From positions 1,116,001-1,180,000 of the forward strand of contig NC_007575.1 of assembly GCF_000012965.1 (NCBI RefSeq): a stretch of DNA of 64,000 bases. The letters are read 5' to 3'. The notes under the pieces were generated by a model. The model searched no databases and was not told the origin of the DNA. It saw nothing but the letters and a program-made list of their open reading frames with translations. Both the position numbers and the translations under genes were made by a program. Below are positions 55,753 to 64,000 of this stretch, piece by piece. How positions within the stretch are numbered: the first letter of the stretch is position 1; every line of letters begins with the position of its first letter. This DNA is from Sulfurimonas denitrificans DSM 1251. Lineage in GTDB: Bacteria > Campylobacterota > Campylobacteria > Campylobacterales > Sulfurimonadaceae.

Positions 55753-56301
55753 ATGACATTGAGTAATACTGAGAGAGCTATAATTGAGAGTGCAATAAGA
55801 GATATAAAAGATTTTCCAAAACCAGGTATTGTATTTAAAGATATTACGACGCTGCTAAATAATGGAAAAGCTTTTGGTGTCACTATGAACCATCTTTATG
55901 AAAAATATAAAGAGTACAACTTAGACTATATTGCAGGAATAGATGCAAGAGGTTTTATATTTGGTGCGGCGTTAGCTCAAATGCTTGGAGTCGGTTTTGT
56001 TCCAATTCGAAAAAAAGGAAAACTCCCCTACACTACTATTAGTGAAAAATACTCTCTTGAATATGGTTTTGATGAAGTTGAAATTCATCTTGATGCTTTT
56101 AGTGCTATTCCAAACGCTAGAGTACTTCTTGTTGATGATTTAATAGCTACTGGTGGGACAGCGGCTGCTTCTGTAAAACTTATAAATCAAGCTGGTGCTT
56201 TATGTGTAGAGGCTTGTTTCATACTCTGTCTTAGTTTTTTAGACGGATATAAAAAATTACAAGAGTTAACTGAAGTTTACTCTTTAGTGGAGGTAAAATA
56301 A
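55753..56301 (+). CDS. apt: Adenine phosphoribosyltransferase
   Basis: 182 aa. PRPP-binding motif [17 protein letters not shown] near residue 125 and [12 protein letters not shown] and [12 protein letters not shown] loops. Salvages adenine to AMP. Its last base is the first base of the trpB ATG (TAATG). Confidence 0.97.
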   Translation: MTLSNTERAIIESAIRDIKDFPKPGIVFKDITTLLNNGKAFGVTMNHLYEKYKEYNLDYIAGIDARGFIFGAALAQMLGVGFVPIRKKGKLPYTTISEKYSLEYGFDEVEIHLDAFSAIPNARVLLVDDLIATGGTAAASVKLINQAGALCVEACFILCLSFLDGYKKLQELTEVYSLVEVK

Positions 56302-57500
56302 TGTACATTCCATCAGCTTCAAAATTTGATCCAAAAAATGGTCACTTCGGCATCTTTGGCGGTAGATATGTACCTGAGACTCTTATGCCTGCACTTTTAA
56401 AACTAGAACAAGAGTATGAAAGTATCCGCTTTGACAAAGATTTTTGGAGTGAAGTGGACTACTATCTTGTAGATTATGTAGGTCGCCCTTCCCCGCTCTA
56501 CTATGCAAAAAATATATCTGATGAACTTGGTGCAAAAATCTATCTAAAAAGAGAAGATTTAAACCATACAGGGGCACATAAAGTTAATAACGTTATTGCT
56601 CAAGGTCTTATGGCAAAACGTCTTGGATATAAAAAAATCATAGCTGAAACTGGAGCTGGTCAACATGGAGTAGCAACTGCTACTATCTGCGCACTTCTAG
56701 ATTTAGAGTGTGAGATATTTATGGGTGCAAAAGATGTAGCTCGTCAGGAACTTAACGTTTTTCGTATGAAACTTCTTGGTGCAAAAGTAAATAGTGTCGA
56801 GAGCGGAAGCAAAACTCTAAAAGATGCTATGAATGATGCAATCCGTCACTGGGTAACAAATGCAAGAGATACTTTTTACATTATCGGAACAGTTGCAGGT
56901 CCGCATCCATATCCTATGATGGTTAGAGATTTTCAAGCTATTATCGGTTATGAAGCAAGAGCACAGATACTTAAAAAAGAGGGTCGTTTACCAGACCATG
57001 TTATAGCATGTATAGGCGGAGGAAGCAACGCTATTGGTATGTTTCAACACTTTTTAGAAGATAAAGAGGTTGAGTGTATTGGTATAGAAGCTGGCGGTCA
57101 TGGTATAGAGACACTGGAGCATGGATGCTCACTTGAGAAAGGCAGAGCTGGAGTACTTCATGGGCAGATGAGCTATCTTCTTCAAGATGAAGATGGGCAG
57201 GTTCAAGAGGCATACTCTATCTCAGCTGGACTTGATTATCCTGGAATTGGACCCGAACATGCGTTTCATTTTGAAAATAAAAGCGTAAGTTATAATCATG
57301 CAACAGATCAAGAAGCTCTAGATGCATTTGTTTGGCTCTCACGCAAGGAGGGAATTATTCCCGCATTTGAGAGCGCACATGCAGTAGCTTACCTTAAAAA
57401 AATGCCAAATATAAAAAATAAACTTATCATTGTTAACCTTTCAGGCAGAGGCGACAAAGATATGATTCAAGCAAAAAATATATTAAATTTTGATAACTAA
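56301..57500 (+). CDS. trpB: Tryptophan synthase beta chain
   Basis: 399 aa. PLP lysine in [14 protein letters not shown] (about residue 91), [11 protein letters not shown], and [12 protein letters not shown]. Condenses indole and serine to tryptophan. The trpA gene is not adjacent, so the trp pathway is scattered. Overlaps the apt stop (TAATG). Confidence 0.97.
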   Translation: MYIPSASKFDPKNGHFGIFGGRYVPETLMPALLKLEQEYESIRFDKDFWSEVDYYLVDYVGRPSPLYYAKNISDELGAKIYLKREDLNHTGAHKVNNVIAQGLMAKRLGYKKIIAETGAGQHGVATATICALLDLECEIFMGAKDVARQELNVFRMKLLGAKVNSVESGSKTLKDAMNDAIRHWVTNARDTFYIIGTVAGPHPYPMMVRDFQAIIGYEARAQILKKEGRLPDHVIACIGGGSNAIGMFQHFLEDKEVECIGIEAGGHGIETLEHGCSLEKGRAGVLHGQMSYLLQDEDGQVQEAYSISAGLDYPGIGPEHAFHFENKSVSYNHATDQEALDAFVWLSRKEGIIPAFESAHAVAYLKKMPNIKNKLIIVNLSGRGDKDMIQAKNILNFDN

Positions 57501-57509
57501 GGATAGATA

Positions 57510-58925
57510 GTGAATATTAAACTAATTGAAAAAGAGTTAAGTGAAGTTTTAGCGGATGTAAATGTTATATTTGTAAAAAAAGATGAGTTAGCAGAGTGTT
57601 TACATGTAGATATCTTAGAGAAAGCTGGATTTAAAGCCGAACAGGAGAGTATCTGCTTTTTATATGAGAAGGGATTGCTTTTTTGTGGAGTTGATAGTAA
57701 AAAAAGTGATGATATAAGAGCTGCAACTTCTGTTGTTATAAAAACATTAAAGAGTTCAAACTTCAAATCAGCAAAAATTTCAATCTTAAGCAAATCAGTT
57801 ATAAGTGCTCTTGTCGAGGGTGTTGTTCTTGGCGGATATGAGTTTAATGATTATAAATCAGAGCCTAAGCTATCAGTATTTGAAGATATTTTTCTAGTCT
57901 CTAATGATTTGGATTACACTAAAGTAGAAGAGAGTTTTGCTGAAGCTCTAATAGTAGCAAATGCTACAAATTTTACTCGTGACATAGTAAACAAAGCGCC
58001 GCAAGAGATTAACCCTCAAACGCTGAGCGGTGTTGCAAAAGAGCTGGCAAAACAGAACAATCTAGAGTGTACTATCTTAGATGAGAGCGCATTGGAGAAA
58101 GAAAAAATGGGTGCAATGCTTGCAGTTGGTCGTGCTTCTGTTCATGAGAGTGCACTGATTCATTTAGCATACAAACCACAAAACCCTAAAAAAATCATCA
58201 CACTTGTTGGAAAAGGTCTAACATACGATAGCGGCGGGCTTAGTCTAAAACCTGCTACTTCTATGGTAACTATGAAAATGGACAAGGCTGGTGCATGTGC
58301 AGTTTTAGGAATCATTAAAGCGGTAAGCGAGTTAAAGCTTGATGTTGAAGTTCATGCATTTATTGGCGCAGTTGAAAATATGATAGGTGGAAATGCTTAC
58401 AAGCCTGATGATGTTTTAGTCTCAAGAAGTAAAACTACAATTGAGATTAGAAACACTGATGCTGAGGGTCGTTTGGTCTTAGCAGACGTTCTTGATTATG
58501 CACAAGATGCAGTTAAATCAGATTATATCTTTGATTTTGCCACACTTACGGGTGCATGTATGATAGCTCTTGGTCAATACACAACAGGTTTAATGGGGCA
58601 CTCTCATAAACTAAAGCATGATATCTCTCGCGCAGGAAGCGATGCAGGAGAGATGATAAGTTCACTTCCATTTAACAAGCATCTTAAAAAACTTCTAAAG
58701 AGCGAAATAGCAGATATCAGCAATACGGCTTCAAAACCTTACGGTGGAGCAATTACAGCGGGTATGTTTTTAGATAAATTTATAAGGGATGAGAACAAGA
58801 ACAAATGGATGCACTTTGACATAGCTGGAACTGCTTATACAGAAGCTGCGTGGGATTGTAACGTTTATGGTGGAACTGGCGCTGGAGTGCGTCTTATGTG
58901 TGAGTTTATAAAAGAGATAAAATAA
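57510..58925 (+). CDS. pepA: Leucyl aminopeptidase (M17)
   Basis: 471 aa from a GTG start. Two-metal site: KGLTYDSGGLSLKPATSMVTMKMDKAG and NTDAEGRLVLADVLDYA, the second being the family signature. Cytoplasmic exopeptidase; homologues also bind DNA as XerC/D accessory factors, but nothing here says so. Nine bp after trpB. Confidence 0.96.
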   Translation: MNIKLIEKELSEVLADVNVIFVKKDELAECLHVDILEKAGFKAEQESICFLYEKGLLFCGVDSKKSDDIRAATSVVIKTLKSSNFKSAKISILSKSVISALVEGVVLGGYEFNDYKSEPKLSVFEDIFLVSNDLDYTKVEESFAEALIVANATNFTRDIVNKAPQEINPQTLSGVAKELAKQNNLECTILDESALEKEKMGAMLAVGRASVHESALIHLAYKPQNPKKIITLVGKGLTYDSGGLSLKPATSMVTMKMDKAGACAVLGIIKAVSELKLDVEVHAFIGAVENMIGGNAYKPDDVLVSRSKTTIEIRNTDAEGRLVLADVLDYAQDAVKSDYIFDFATLTGACMIALGQYTTGLMGHSHKLKHDISRAGSDAGEMISSLPFNKHLKKLLKSEIADISNTASKPYGGAITAGMFLDKFIRDENKNKWMHFDIAGTAYTEAAWDCNVYGGTGAGVRLMCEFIKEIK

Positions 58926-58932
58926 ATTATTA

Positions 58933-59451
58933 ATGCTTTATGTAGATAGAATAAAACCAACATTTTTTCTATTTACCGATGCAAGTGCAAATCCGCAAAC
59001 AAATATCGGTTATGGAGCGTATCTGCTCTTAGCCGAGTATGAGTTTAACACTCCATACCCTCAAGATAAAATCCTAATAAGAAGATTTATAAATACAACT
59101 TCATCAAAACTCGAACTGCAAAGTTTAATATGGGCGCTTGGCAAGATAAAGTTTAAAAAACGCAAGATTATAATCTATACAGATTCTCAAAATATCATCT
59201 CACTTCTTGCTAGAAAAGAGAAGCTTATCAAAAATGGCTTCATGAACAAAAAAGAAGAACTCCTCAAAAACCACAAACTATACAAAAGATTTTATAAACT
59301 CCTTACATGTAATGATTGTGATCTTATAAAAGTAAAAGGTCATAAAAAGAGCGAAGATAAAGATAGTATTGATAAACTTTTTACACTCGTAGATAGAGCC
59401 TCAAGAGACGCACTAAGAGCAGAATTACGAAAAAAATCTCATAAAATATAG
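58933..59451 (+). CDS. RNase H-like protein
   Basis: 172 aa. RNase H fold with an acidic set: FTDASANP, SSKLELQSLIWAL, IIYTDSQNII and a final FTLVDRASRDAL. This matches the DEDD-type active site of RNase HI, but the protein diverges elsewhere, so I call only the fold. Starts 7 bp after pepA. May process RNA-DNA hybrids or short RNAs. Confidence 0.82.
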   Translation: MLYVDRIKPTFFLFTDASANPQTNIGYGAYLLLAEYEFNTPYPQDKILIRRFINTTSSKLELQSLIWALGKIKFKKRKIIIYTDSQNIISLLARKEKLIKNGFMNKKEELLKNHKLYKRFYKLLTCNDCDLIKVKGHKKSEDKDSIDKLFTLVDRASRDALRAELRKKSHKI

Positions 59452-59492
59452 AAGCCAAATCCCACCTTATCACTCTCTATGCTAATTTTGGC

Positions 59493-59498
59493 TAAAAT
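59493..59498 (+). promoter_or_regulatory. -10 box of ychF
   Basis: TAAAAT (in GCTAAAATAC), 33 bp before the ychF start. Confidence 0.5.
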
Positions 59499-59530
59499 AC
59501 AAACTAATTAATAATATAAAAAGGTCAATT

Positions 59531-60631
59531 ATGGGTTTAAGCATCGGTCTTGTAGGACTTCCAAACGTAGGTAAATCAACAACTTTCAACGCACTCACAA
59601 AAGCGCAAAATGCAGAAGCGGCAAACTACCCGTTTTGTACAATCGAGCCAAACAAAGCAGTAGTTCCTGTTCCAGATAGCAGACTTCAAGCTCTTGCAAA
59701 GATAGTAAATCCAGAGAGAATACAGTACTCAACACTAGATTTTGTCGATATCGCAGGTTTAGTAAAAGGTGCTAGCAAGGGTGAGGGTTTAGGAAATAAA
59801 TTTTTATCAAATATTCGTGAGACAGAAGTTATTCTACATATAGTTAGATGTTTTGAGGATGATAATATAGTTCATACAGAAGCTAGTATCGACCCCTTAA
59901 GAGACGTTGAAATAATCGAGGGCGAACTTATTTTAGCTGATATAGAAGTTTTACAAAACAGAGCAGACAGACTAAAAAAACAGGCAAAAACAGATAAAAC
60001 TGCGGCTGCTCTTTTAGCTCTAGCAGAGGAACTTTTAGAGTATTTAGCAGATGGAAATTTAGCTAGAAACTTTCACAAATGTGATAGCGAAGAGTACAAA
60101 CAGCTAAACCACGAAGTAAGACTTTTAACAGGTAAAGAGATAATGTATGGAGCAAATGTTGATGAAGATGGTCTGCTAGAAGATAGCGATTTTGTTATCA
60201 AACTAAAAGAACATGCTGCAAAAAACAGCTGTGAACTTATAAAACTTTGTGCAAAAATTGAAGAGGAGTTAATCGGACTTAGCGATGATGAAGCTGAGGA
60301 GTTTTTATCTTCACTCGGAGTAGAAGAGTCAGGACTTAGCCAAATCATACAAAAAGGGTTTGACAAGTTAGGTCTTATGAGCTACTTTACAGCTGGAGTA
60401 AAAGAGGTTCGTGCATGGACTATTCGCAAAAACACAACAGCACCAAAAGCAGCAGCAGTTATCCATAATGACTTTGAAAAAGGTTTTATCCGAGCAGAAG
60501 TTATTGCTTATAGTGATTTTGTTACATGTGGTGGCGAAAATAAGGCAAAAGAGGCTGGAAAAATGCGCCTAGAAGGCAAAGAGTATATAGTTCAAGATGG
60601 CGACATTATGCACTTTAGGTTTAATTTATAA
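59531..60631 (+). CDS. ychF: Redox-regulated ATPase/GTPase YchF (Obg family)
   Basis: 366 aa, normal length. G1 GLPNVGKSTTFNAL, the DFVDIAGLVKGASKGEGLGNKFL box, and a C-terminal TGS domain (AWTIRKNTTAPKAAAVIHNDFEKGFIRAEVI). The G4 NKxD is absent, as in this family, so ATP is preferred. Role in ribosome or stress function. Confidence 0.97.
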   Translation: MGLSIGLVGLPNVGKSTTFNALTKAQNAEAANYPFCTIEPNKAVVPVPDSRLQALAKIVNPERIQYSTLDFVDIAGLVKGASKGEGLGNKFLSNIRETEVILHIVRCFEDDNIVHTEASIDPLRDVEIIEGELILADIEVLQNRADRLKKQAKTDKTAAALLALAEELLEYLADGNLARNFHKCDSEEYKQLNHEVRLLTGKEIMYGANVDEDGLLEDSDFVIKLKEHAAKNSCELIKLCAKIEEELIGLSDDEAEEFLSSLGVEESGLSQIIQKGFDKLGLMSYFTAGVKEVRAWTIRKNTTAPKAAAVIHNDFEKGFIRAEVIAYSDFVTCGGENKAKEAGKMRLEGKEYIVQDGDIMHFRFNL

Positions 60632-60718
60632 TTAAAGTTATTGTTATCTATTGTGCCAATATGTTAAAGCAATATTTATGCTAAAATATAAAAACTTAAC
60701 TACTAAAGAGTCTATTTT

Positions 60719-61588
60719 ATGTTTATCAAAATACTGTTTTTACCTCTAATTTTATTAAATCTTTACGCAAATAATGCACTTGAGGGTGTCTATTATGTTG
60801 ATAGTAAAGATGTAAAAATATCAACAGTGATTCCACATGTAAAAAGTGATTTTTCAATTCTTACTATAGAAGAGAATAGATATTCGCAAAGAATCAAATC
60901 AAAAGAGTTTATTGAACTTTTATCAAAGCATGGATATAAAAATTACACCTCAAAGAGCAGTTATATAAATTTTATCCTAAAGAGTCCAATCAACACATCC
61001 AAATTAGAGCAGAGATTAGAAGAGTATTATAAAAAAAGTTATGAAAATATAGATATAAAATCTATACATGTAGAGCCACGTGGGTATTTATCCTCGCTTC
61101 CTGAAGTTTATACTATACAGCTAAGAGATGATGATTTTTTATCAGACAGAGGCGTAATAAGCATAAAAACAGATGATAATAAAAAGCTTTTTTTTGACTA
61201 CAATATAATTGCCAACGTTGAAGTTTACAAAAGCAAAGATAGTTTAAAAAAAGATACAAATCTCTCTCCATCAAACACATTCAAAAAGAGCGTTAGACTA
61301 GATAGATTTAGAGATAAACCTCTTCAAAATATCTATAAAACATCCCTTCAAGTAAAGCGACATATTCAAAAAGATGCAATTTTAACGATAAGAGACGTAG
61401 AAATCGCAGATGTGGTAAAGAGAGACTCTAACATCAACGTAACCATGCACAGAGATGGAATGGATATTACTTTTAGTGCAAAAGCTCAAAAAGACGCTAA
61501 AGTAAATGATATAATAAATGTTCAAAACAGCAGTGGAAAAATTTTAAAAGTAAAAGTTACAGGTAGTAACTCAGCGGAGATAGAGTGA
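60719..61588 (+). CDS. flgA: Flagellar P-ring assembly chaperone FlgA
   Basis: 289 aa with a short signal peptide (FIKILFLPLILLNLYA). The C-terminal ~130 residues are the SAF-like FlgA domain (LQVKRHIQKDAILTIRDVEIADVVKRDSNINVTMHRDGMDITFSAKAQKDAKVNDIINVQNSSGKILKVKV). It helps assemble FlgI in the periplasm. Isolated from other flagellar genes; coupled to ubiX by a 4-bp overlap. Confidence 0.92.
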   Translation: MFIKILFLPLILLNLYANNALEGVYYVDSKDVKISTVIPHVKSDFSILTIEENRYSQRIKSKEFIELLSKHGYKNYTSKSSYINFILKSPINTSKLEQRLEEYYKKSYENIDIKSIHVEPRGYLSSLPEVYTIQLRDDDFLSDRGVISIKTDDNKKLFFDYNIIANVEVYKSKDSLKKDTNLSPSNTFKKSVRLDRFRDKPLQNIYKTSLQVKRHIQKDAILTIRDVEIADVVKRDSNINVTMHRDGMDITFSAKAQKDAKVNDIINVQNSSGKILKVKVTGSNSAEIE

Positions 61589-62112
61589 AAGAGAGAAAAA
61601 TCGTAGTAGCATCAAGCGGTGCTAGTGGAGTAAATTTGGGTATAAAAATACTTGAACTTCTTCCGCAAGAGATAGAGAAACATTTTATAATGACACAACA
61701 TGCGGAGGTTGTTTTAGATAAAGAGCTGCATATTACAATTCATGAAAATGAAAACATAGCCTCAAGTATAGCTTCTGGCTCGTTTGGTGTTGATGCTATG
61801 ATAATTGCGCCATGCAGTATGAATACGCTTGCTAAGATTGCATGCGGGATTGCTGATAATCTAGTCACACGTTGTGCAAGTGTCATGATCAAAGAGCGCA
61901 AACAGCTTATCTTAGCTCCACGTGAGATGCCTTTTTCTGCCATAGCGCTAGAAAATATGCATAAACTCTCAATGTTAGGAGTTATAATAGCTCCTCCTGT
62001 TATGGCTTACTACTCAAAACAGCAGACTTTAGATGATATGGAAAACTTTATTATTGGAAAGTGGTTTGATCTGCTTGGAATTGAAAATAGTCTATATAAA
62101 AGATGGGAATAA
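61585..62112 (+). CDS. ubiX: UbiX flavin prenyltransferase
   Basis: 175 aa. FMN-binding SSGASGVNLGIKILELLPQ, then MIIAPCSMNTLAKIACGIADNLVTRCASVMIKERKQLILAPREMPFSAIALENMHKLS, all typical UbiX. Makes prenyl-FMN for UbiD-type decarboxylases used in quinone synthesis. Overlaps coaD by 10 bp. Confidence 0.96.
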   Translation: MKERKIVVASSGASGVNLGIKILELLPQEIEKHFIMTQHAEVVLDKELHITIHENENIASSIASGSFGVDAMIIAPCSMNTLAKIACGIADNLVTRCASVMIKERKQLILAPREMPFSAIALENMHKLSMLGVIIAPPVMAYYSKQQTLDDMENFIIGKWFDLLGIENSLYKRWE

Positions 62113-62603
62113 TGAAGAAAATAGCGCTCTATCCAGGGACTTTTGACCCCATTACAAACGGACATTTTGACATTATAGAGCGAGCATTGAATCTTTTTGA
62201 TGAAGTGATAGTAGCAGTTGCACTCTCTGCTGATAAAAAGCCCATGTACATGCTTGATGAGCGTATAGTGATGGTAAAAGCTGCCCTAATGGGACTAAAA
62301 AACGTAACCGTTGTAGGTTTTGACAACTTAACTGTAGAGTTAGCAAAATCAAATAATGCTACTGTTTTAATTCGTGGTCTTCGTGCTGTTAGCGACTTTG
62401 AGTATGAGCTTCAACTTGGATACCTAAATAACTCTTTAGACGAGGAAATTGAGACTGTCTATCTTATGCCAAAACTTCAACACGCTTTTATAAGCTCTTC
62501 TATTGTTAGAAATCTTCTCAAATTTAATGCAAAAACAGAGCATTTAGTTCCAAAAGAGGTTCAAAAAATTATAGCGGAGAAAAAATCATGTATATTGCAA
62601 TAG
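62103..62603 (+). CDS. coaD: Pantetheine-phosphate adenylyltransferase
   Basis: 166 aa (start may be three codons later at the ATG at 62112). Nucleotidyltransferase motif YPGTFDPITNGHFDIIERA and the C-terminal ISSSIVRNLLKF. Next-to-last step of coenzyme A synthesis. Overlaps tmk by 16 bp. Confidence 0.96.
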   Translation: MGIMKKIALYPGTFDPITNGHFDIIERALNLFDEVIVAVALSADKKPMYMLDERIVMVKAALMGLKNVTVVGFDNLTVELAKSNNATVLIRGLRAVSDFEYELQLGYLNNSLDEEIETVYLMPKLQHAFISSSIVRNLLKFNAKTEHLVPKEVQKIIAEKKSCILQ

Positions 62604-63163
62604 AGGGGATTGATACTGCTGGGAAAAGTACACAGATAGCAAAGCTCCAAGAGCATTTTAGTGATGCAATAATCACTAAAGAGCCTGGTGGAACAGAAGC
62701 TGGTAAAGAGATAAGAGAGATAGTTTTAAACGCAAAAATAAAGAGTAAAAAAGCAGAATTTTTACTATTTTTAGCTGATCGTGCAGAGCATATACAAGAG
62801 GTTATTGAACCAAATCTATCTAAGATGATTATCTCTGATAGAAGTGTAGTGAGTGGTGTAGCTTATGCTTTAGTTCAAGGTGAAATCAGTGAAACGGCAA
62901 TACTACACTTAAATAGATTTGCAACTGGTGGAATATATCCACAAAAGATTTTTCTACTTCAACTAACAAATGAGGAGCTCTCTCTTAGGCTTTCGCAAAA
63001 AAAATTAGATGGAATTGAGTTAAGAGGCATTGAATACCTTCTAAAAATTCAAGACGCACTCATAAAAGCGTCAAACCTCTTAAATATAGAACTTGTACTT
63101 ATTGATGCAACAAAAAATATTGACTCTATCACGCAAGAGATATTAAACAATATAAATATCTAA
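62588..63163 (+). CDS. tmk: Thymidylate kinase
   Basis: 191 aa. P-loop IEGIDTAGKSTQIAKL, TKEPGGTEAGKEIRE and FLLFLADRAEHIQEVI with the dTMP-binding DR pair (SDRSVVSGVAY). Phosphorylates dTMP to dTDP. Last gene of the flgA-ubiX-coaD-tmk run. Confidence 0.97.
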   Translation: MYIAIEGIDTAGKSTQIAKLQEHFSDAIITKEPGGTEAGKEIREIVLNAKIKSKKAEFLLFLADRAEHIQEVIEPNLSKMIISDRSVVSGVAYALVQGEISETAILHLNRFATGGIYPQKIFLLQLTNEELSLRLSQKKLDGIELRGIEYLLKIQDALIKASNLLNIELVLIDATKNIDSITQEILNNINI

Positions 63164-63182
63164 CTTGTCTTTTTTTATAATG

Positions 63183-63196
63183 TTGATTTATATCAA
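63183..63196 (+). promoter_or_regulatory. FNR/CRP-family box upstream of the HPP gene
   Basis: TTGAT-TTAT-ATCAA, a perfect match to the FNR consensus TTGAT-N4-ATCAA, extended by two further paired bases outward (TG/CA). A -10 box TATTAT follows at 63219-63224, so the site is centred at about -41.5 relative to a start near 63231, the class II activator position. The regulator is not in the window. Confidence 0.75.
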
Positions 63197-63218
63197 CACC
63201 TCCTCTTTAAAAAGTCTC

Positions 63219-63224
63219 TATTAT
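63219..63224 (+). promoter_or_regulatory. -10 box of the HPP-family gene
   Basis: TATTAT, 32 bp before the ATG; no -35 hexamer, as expected for an activator-dependent promoter served by the FNR-type box. Confidence 0.5.
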
Positions 63225-63255
63225 TCGTCATTGTTATATAACAGATGGAGATTTT

Positions 63256-63810
63256 ATGCGTCTTAGAAACTACTTTAATAGAATGAAAACAAAAGATATT
63301 CGCCCTTCTCGCAAACCATTAACTAAGATAATATGGTCTGTTGTAGGCGCATTTATCGGTATATATGTAATGTCAATTTTTAGTAACCTATTTTCGGCAA
63401 AAGATAGTTTTTTTCTTCTTGGCTCATTTGGAGCATCTGCGGTTTTGGTATATGGTGCTCCAGAAGTACATTTTTCACAACCTAGAAACTTAATAGGCGG
63501 ACATATAATCTCTGCTTTTATATCAGTATTTTTGGTCAAGATGTTAGGAGATGTATTAAGTCTGGAAATTTTATGTTCACTTAGTGTGGCTCTTTCTGTT
63601 TTAGCTATGCATCTCACTCTCACTATGCATCCTCCAGGAGGGGCGACCGCTCTTTTATATGTAATTGGAAGTGAGCATATTCAATCACTTGGATGGCTAT
63701 ACCCTTTTACTCCGATTGGGTTAGGAACGCTTATGATGCTTGTGATAGCTCTTGTAGTTAACAATATGTCAAATAATTCAAAAAGACACTATCCTCTTTA
63801 TTGGTATTAA
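63256..63810 (+). CDS. HPP-family integral membrane protein
   Basis: 184 aa, about four membrane segments after a basic N-terminal stretch. HPP-family motifs: FLLGSFGASAVLVYGAPEVHFSQPRNLIGGH and MHPPGGATALLYVIG, the latter giving the family its name. Plant homologues transport nitrite, so a nitrogen-oxide transport role is possible in a denitrifier. The FNR-type box upstream supports control by anaerobiosis or a nitrogen oxide. Convergent with the PsiE-like gene, sharing 4 bp at the stops. Confidence 0.9.
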   Translation: MRLRNYFNRMKTKDIRPSRKPLTKIIWSVVGAFIGIYVMSIFSNLFSAKDSFFLLGSFGASAVLVYGAPEVHFSQPRNLIGGHIISAFISVFLVKMLGDVLSLEILCSLSVALSVLAMHLTLTMHPPGGATALLYVIGSEHIQSLGWLYPFTPIGLGTLMMLVIALVVNNMSNNSKRHYPLYWY

Positions 63811-64000
63811 AGAGGTGCTTTGTTTTTTACATTAACCAACCAGTATGAAAAAGCCAATGCAACGATTACTACACCTATAACTAAAAGGTCATTGCCTTTC
63901 TCCGAAGAGAGCGAGTAGATAAGTACTTTTCTGATAAGTGCTGCCATGGCAAGCATTATAAAAGCGCCTATCGCAAAACCTTTGCCTTGAAGATGATTTA
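63807..64000 (-). CDS. PsiE-like membrane protein, C-terminal part
   Basis: Last 63 residues of a gene that begins beyond the window. Two membrane segments (GFAIGAFIMLAMAALIRKVLIY and LLVIGVVIVALAFSYWLV) and the IMLAMAALIRKVLI stretch resemble the end of the phosphate-starvation-inducible PsiE family. The N-terminal half is not visible, so the family call is provisional. Confidence 0.6.
   Translation of the reverse strand, partial: NHLQGKGFAIGAFIMLAMAALIRKVLIYSLSSEKGNDLLVIGVVIVALAFSYWLVNVKNKAPL

Overview
The window is chromosomal DNA from a sulfur-oxidising, autotrophic member of the Campylobacterota, most like Sulfurimonas. This rests on low G+C, the oorDABC gene set for 2-oxoglutarate:acceptor oxidoreductase directly after sucCD (steps of the reductive TCA cycle), the short LID-less adenylate kinase after aspS, the long dapD type, and a gene order (PBP2, engB, lptA, lptC, kdsC, hisB, rlpA, mltD, tatD, recN, nadK | aspS, adk) that I recall as partly shared with Helicobacter and Campylobacter. 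No database was searched. I see no insertion sequence, prophage, CRISPR array or frameshifted gene. The window is ordinary core genome with a few accessory-looking spots.

Layout. 1-4600: end of sucC, sucD and oorDABC, closed by a strong terminator. 4640-5780: a TetR repressor gene, an array of four phased operators, and the RNase P RNA gene. 5980-7380: two small proteins, a response regulator with an apparent ribbon-helix-helix output domain, and tRNA-Glu(UUC). 7630-16690: gltX-yggT, a lipoprotein, mobB-fbp-metG and followers, a Tat-exported DctP lipoprotein and a putative glycoside hydrolase. 16670-19620: queC and a YgjP-type metallopeptidase on the minus strand, then a 59-aa protein, ybeY and a cation exchanger. 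19660-30330: a long minus-strand block for envelope biogenesis (PBP2, LPS export, KDO, lytic transglycosylases), histidine synthesis, DNA repair and NAD kinase.

30459-37830: aspS, two adenylate kinases of different type facing each other, cinA-like, small and regulatory proteins, dapD and a miniature flagellar rod-like protein. 37899-43725: NlpC/P60 lipoprotein, an S24 repressor-like regulator, trmL, purU, and leuB/leuD. 43873-50300: flgG and flgF behind a sigma-54 promoter, divergent from rpoD; then a PAS-like protein, an AtpZ-like protein and hemL. 50394-64000: a TonB/TolA-like protein, a CitE-like protein and cytochrome c, then a long plus-strand housekeeping run (folD, lepB, M50 protease, rpiB, apt, trpB, pepA, RNase H-like, ychF, flgA, ubiX, coaD, tmk), an HPP-family membrane protein behind a perfect FNR-type box, and the end of a PsiE-like gene.

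How the genes fit together. sucCD and oorDABC can run succinate to 2-oxoglutarate for CO2 fixation, and fbp serves the gluconeogenesis such a cell needs. The envelope block and the NlpC, RlpA and MltD proteins handle wall turnover. The most noteworthy signals are regulatory: the helically phased TetR operators beside rnpB, the REC-RHH regulator, the FNR box centred about 41.5 bp before a predicted start, and an apparent excess of the palindrome TACATGTA. I found no convincing new multi-gene system.
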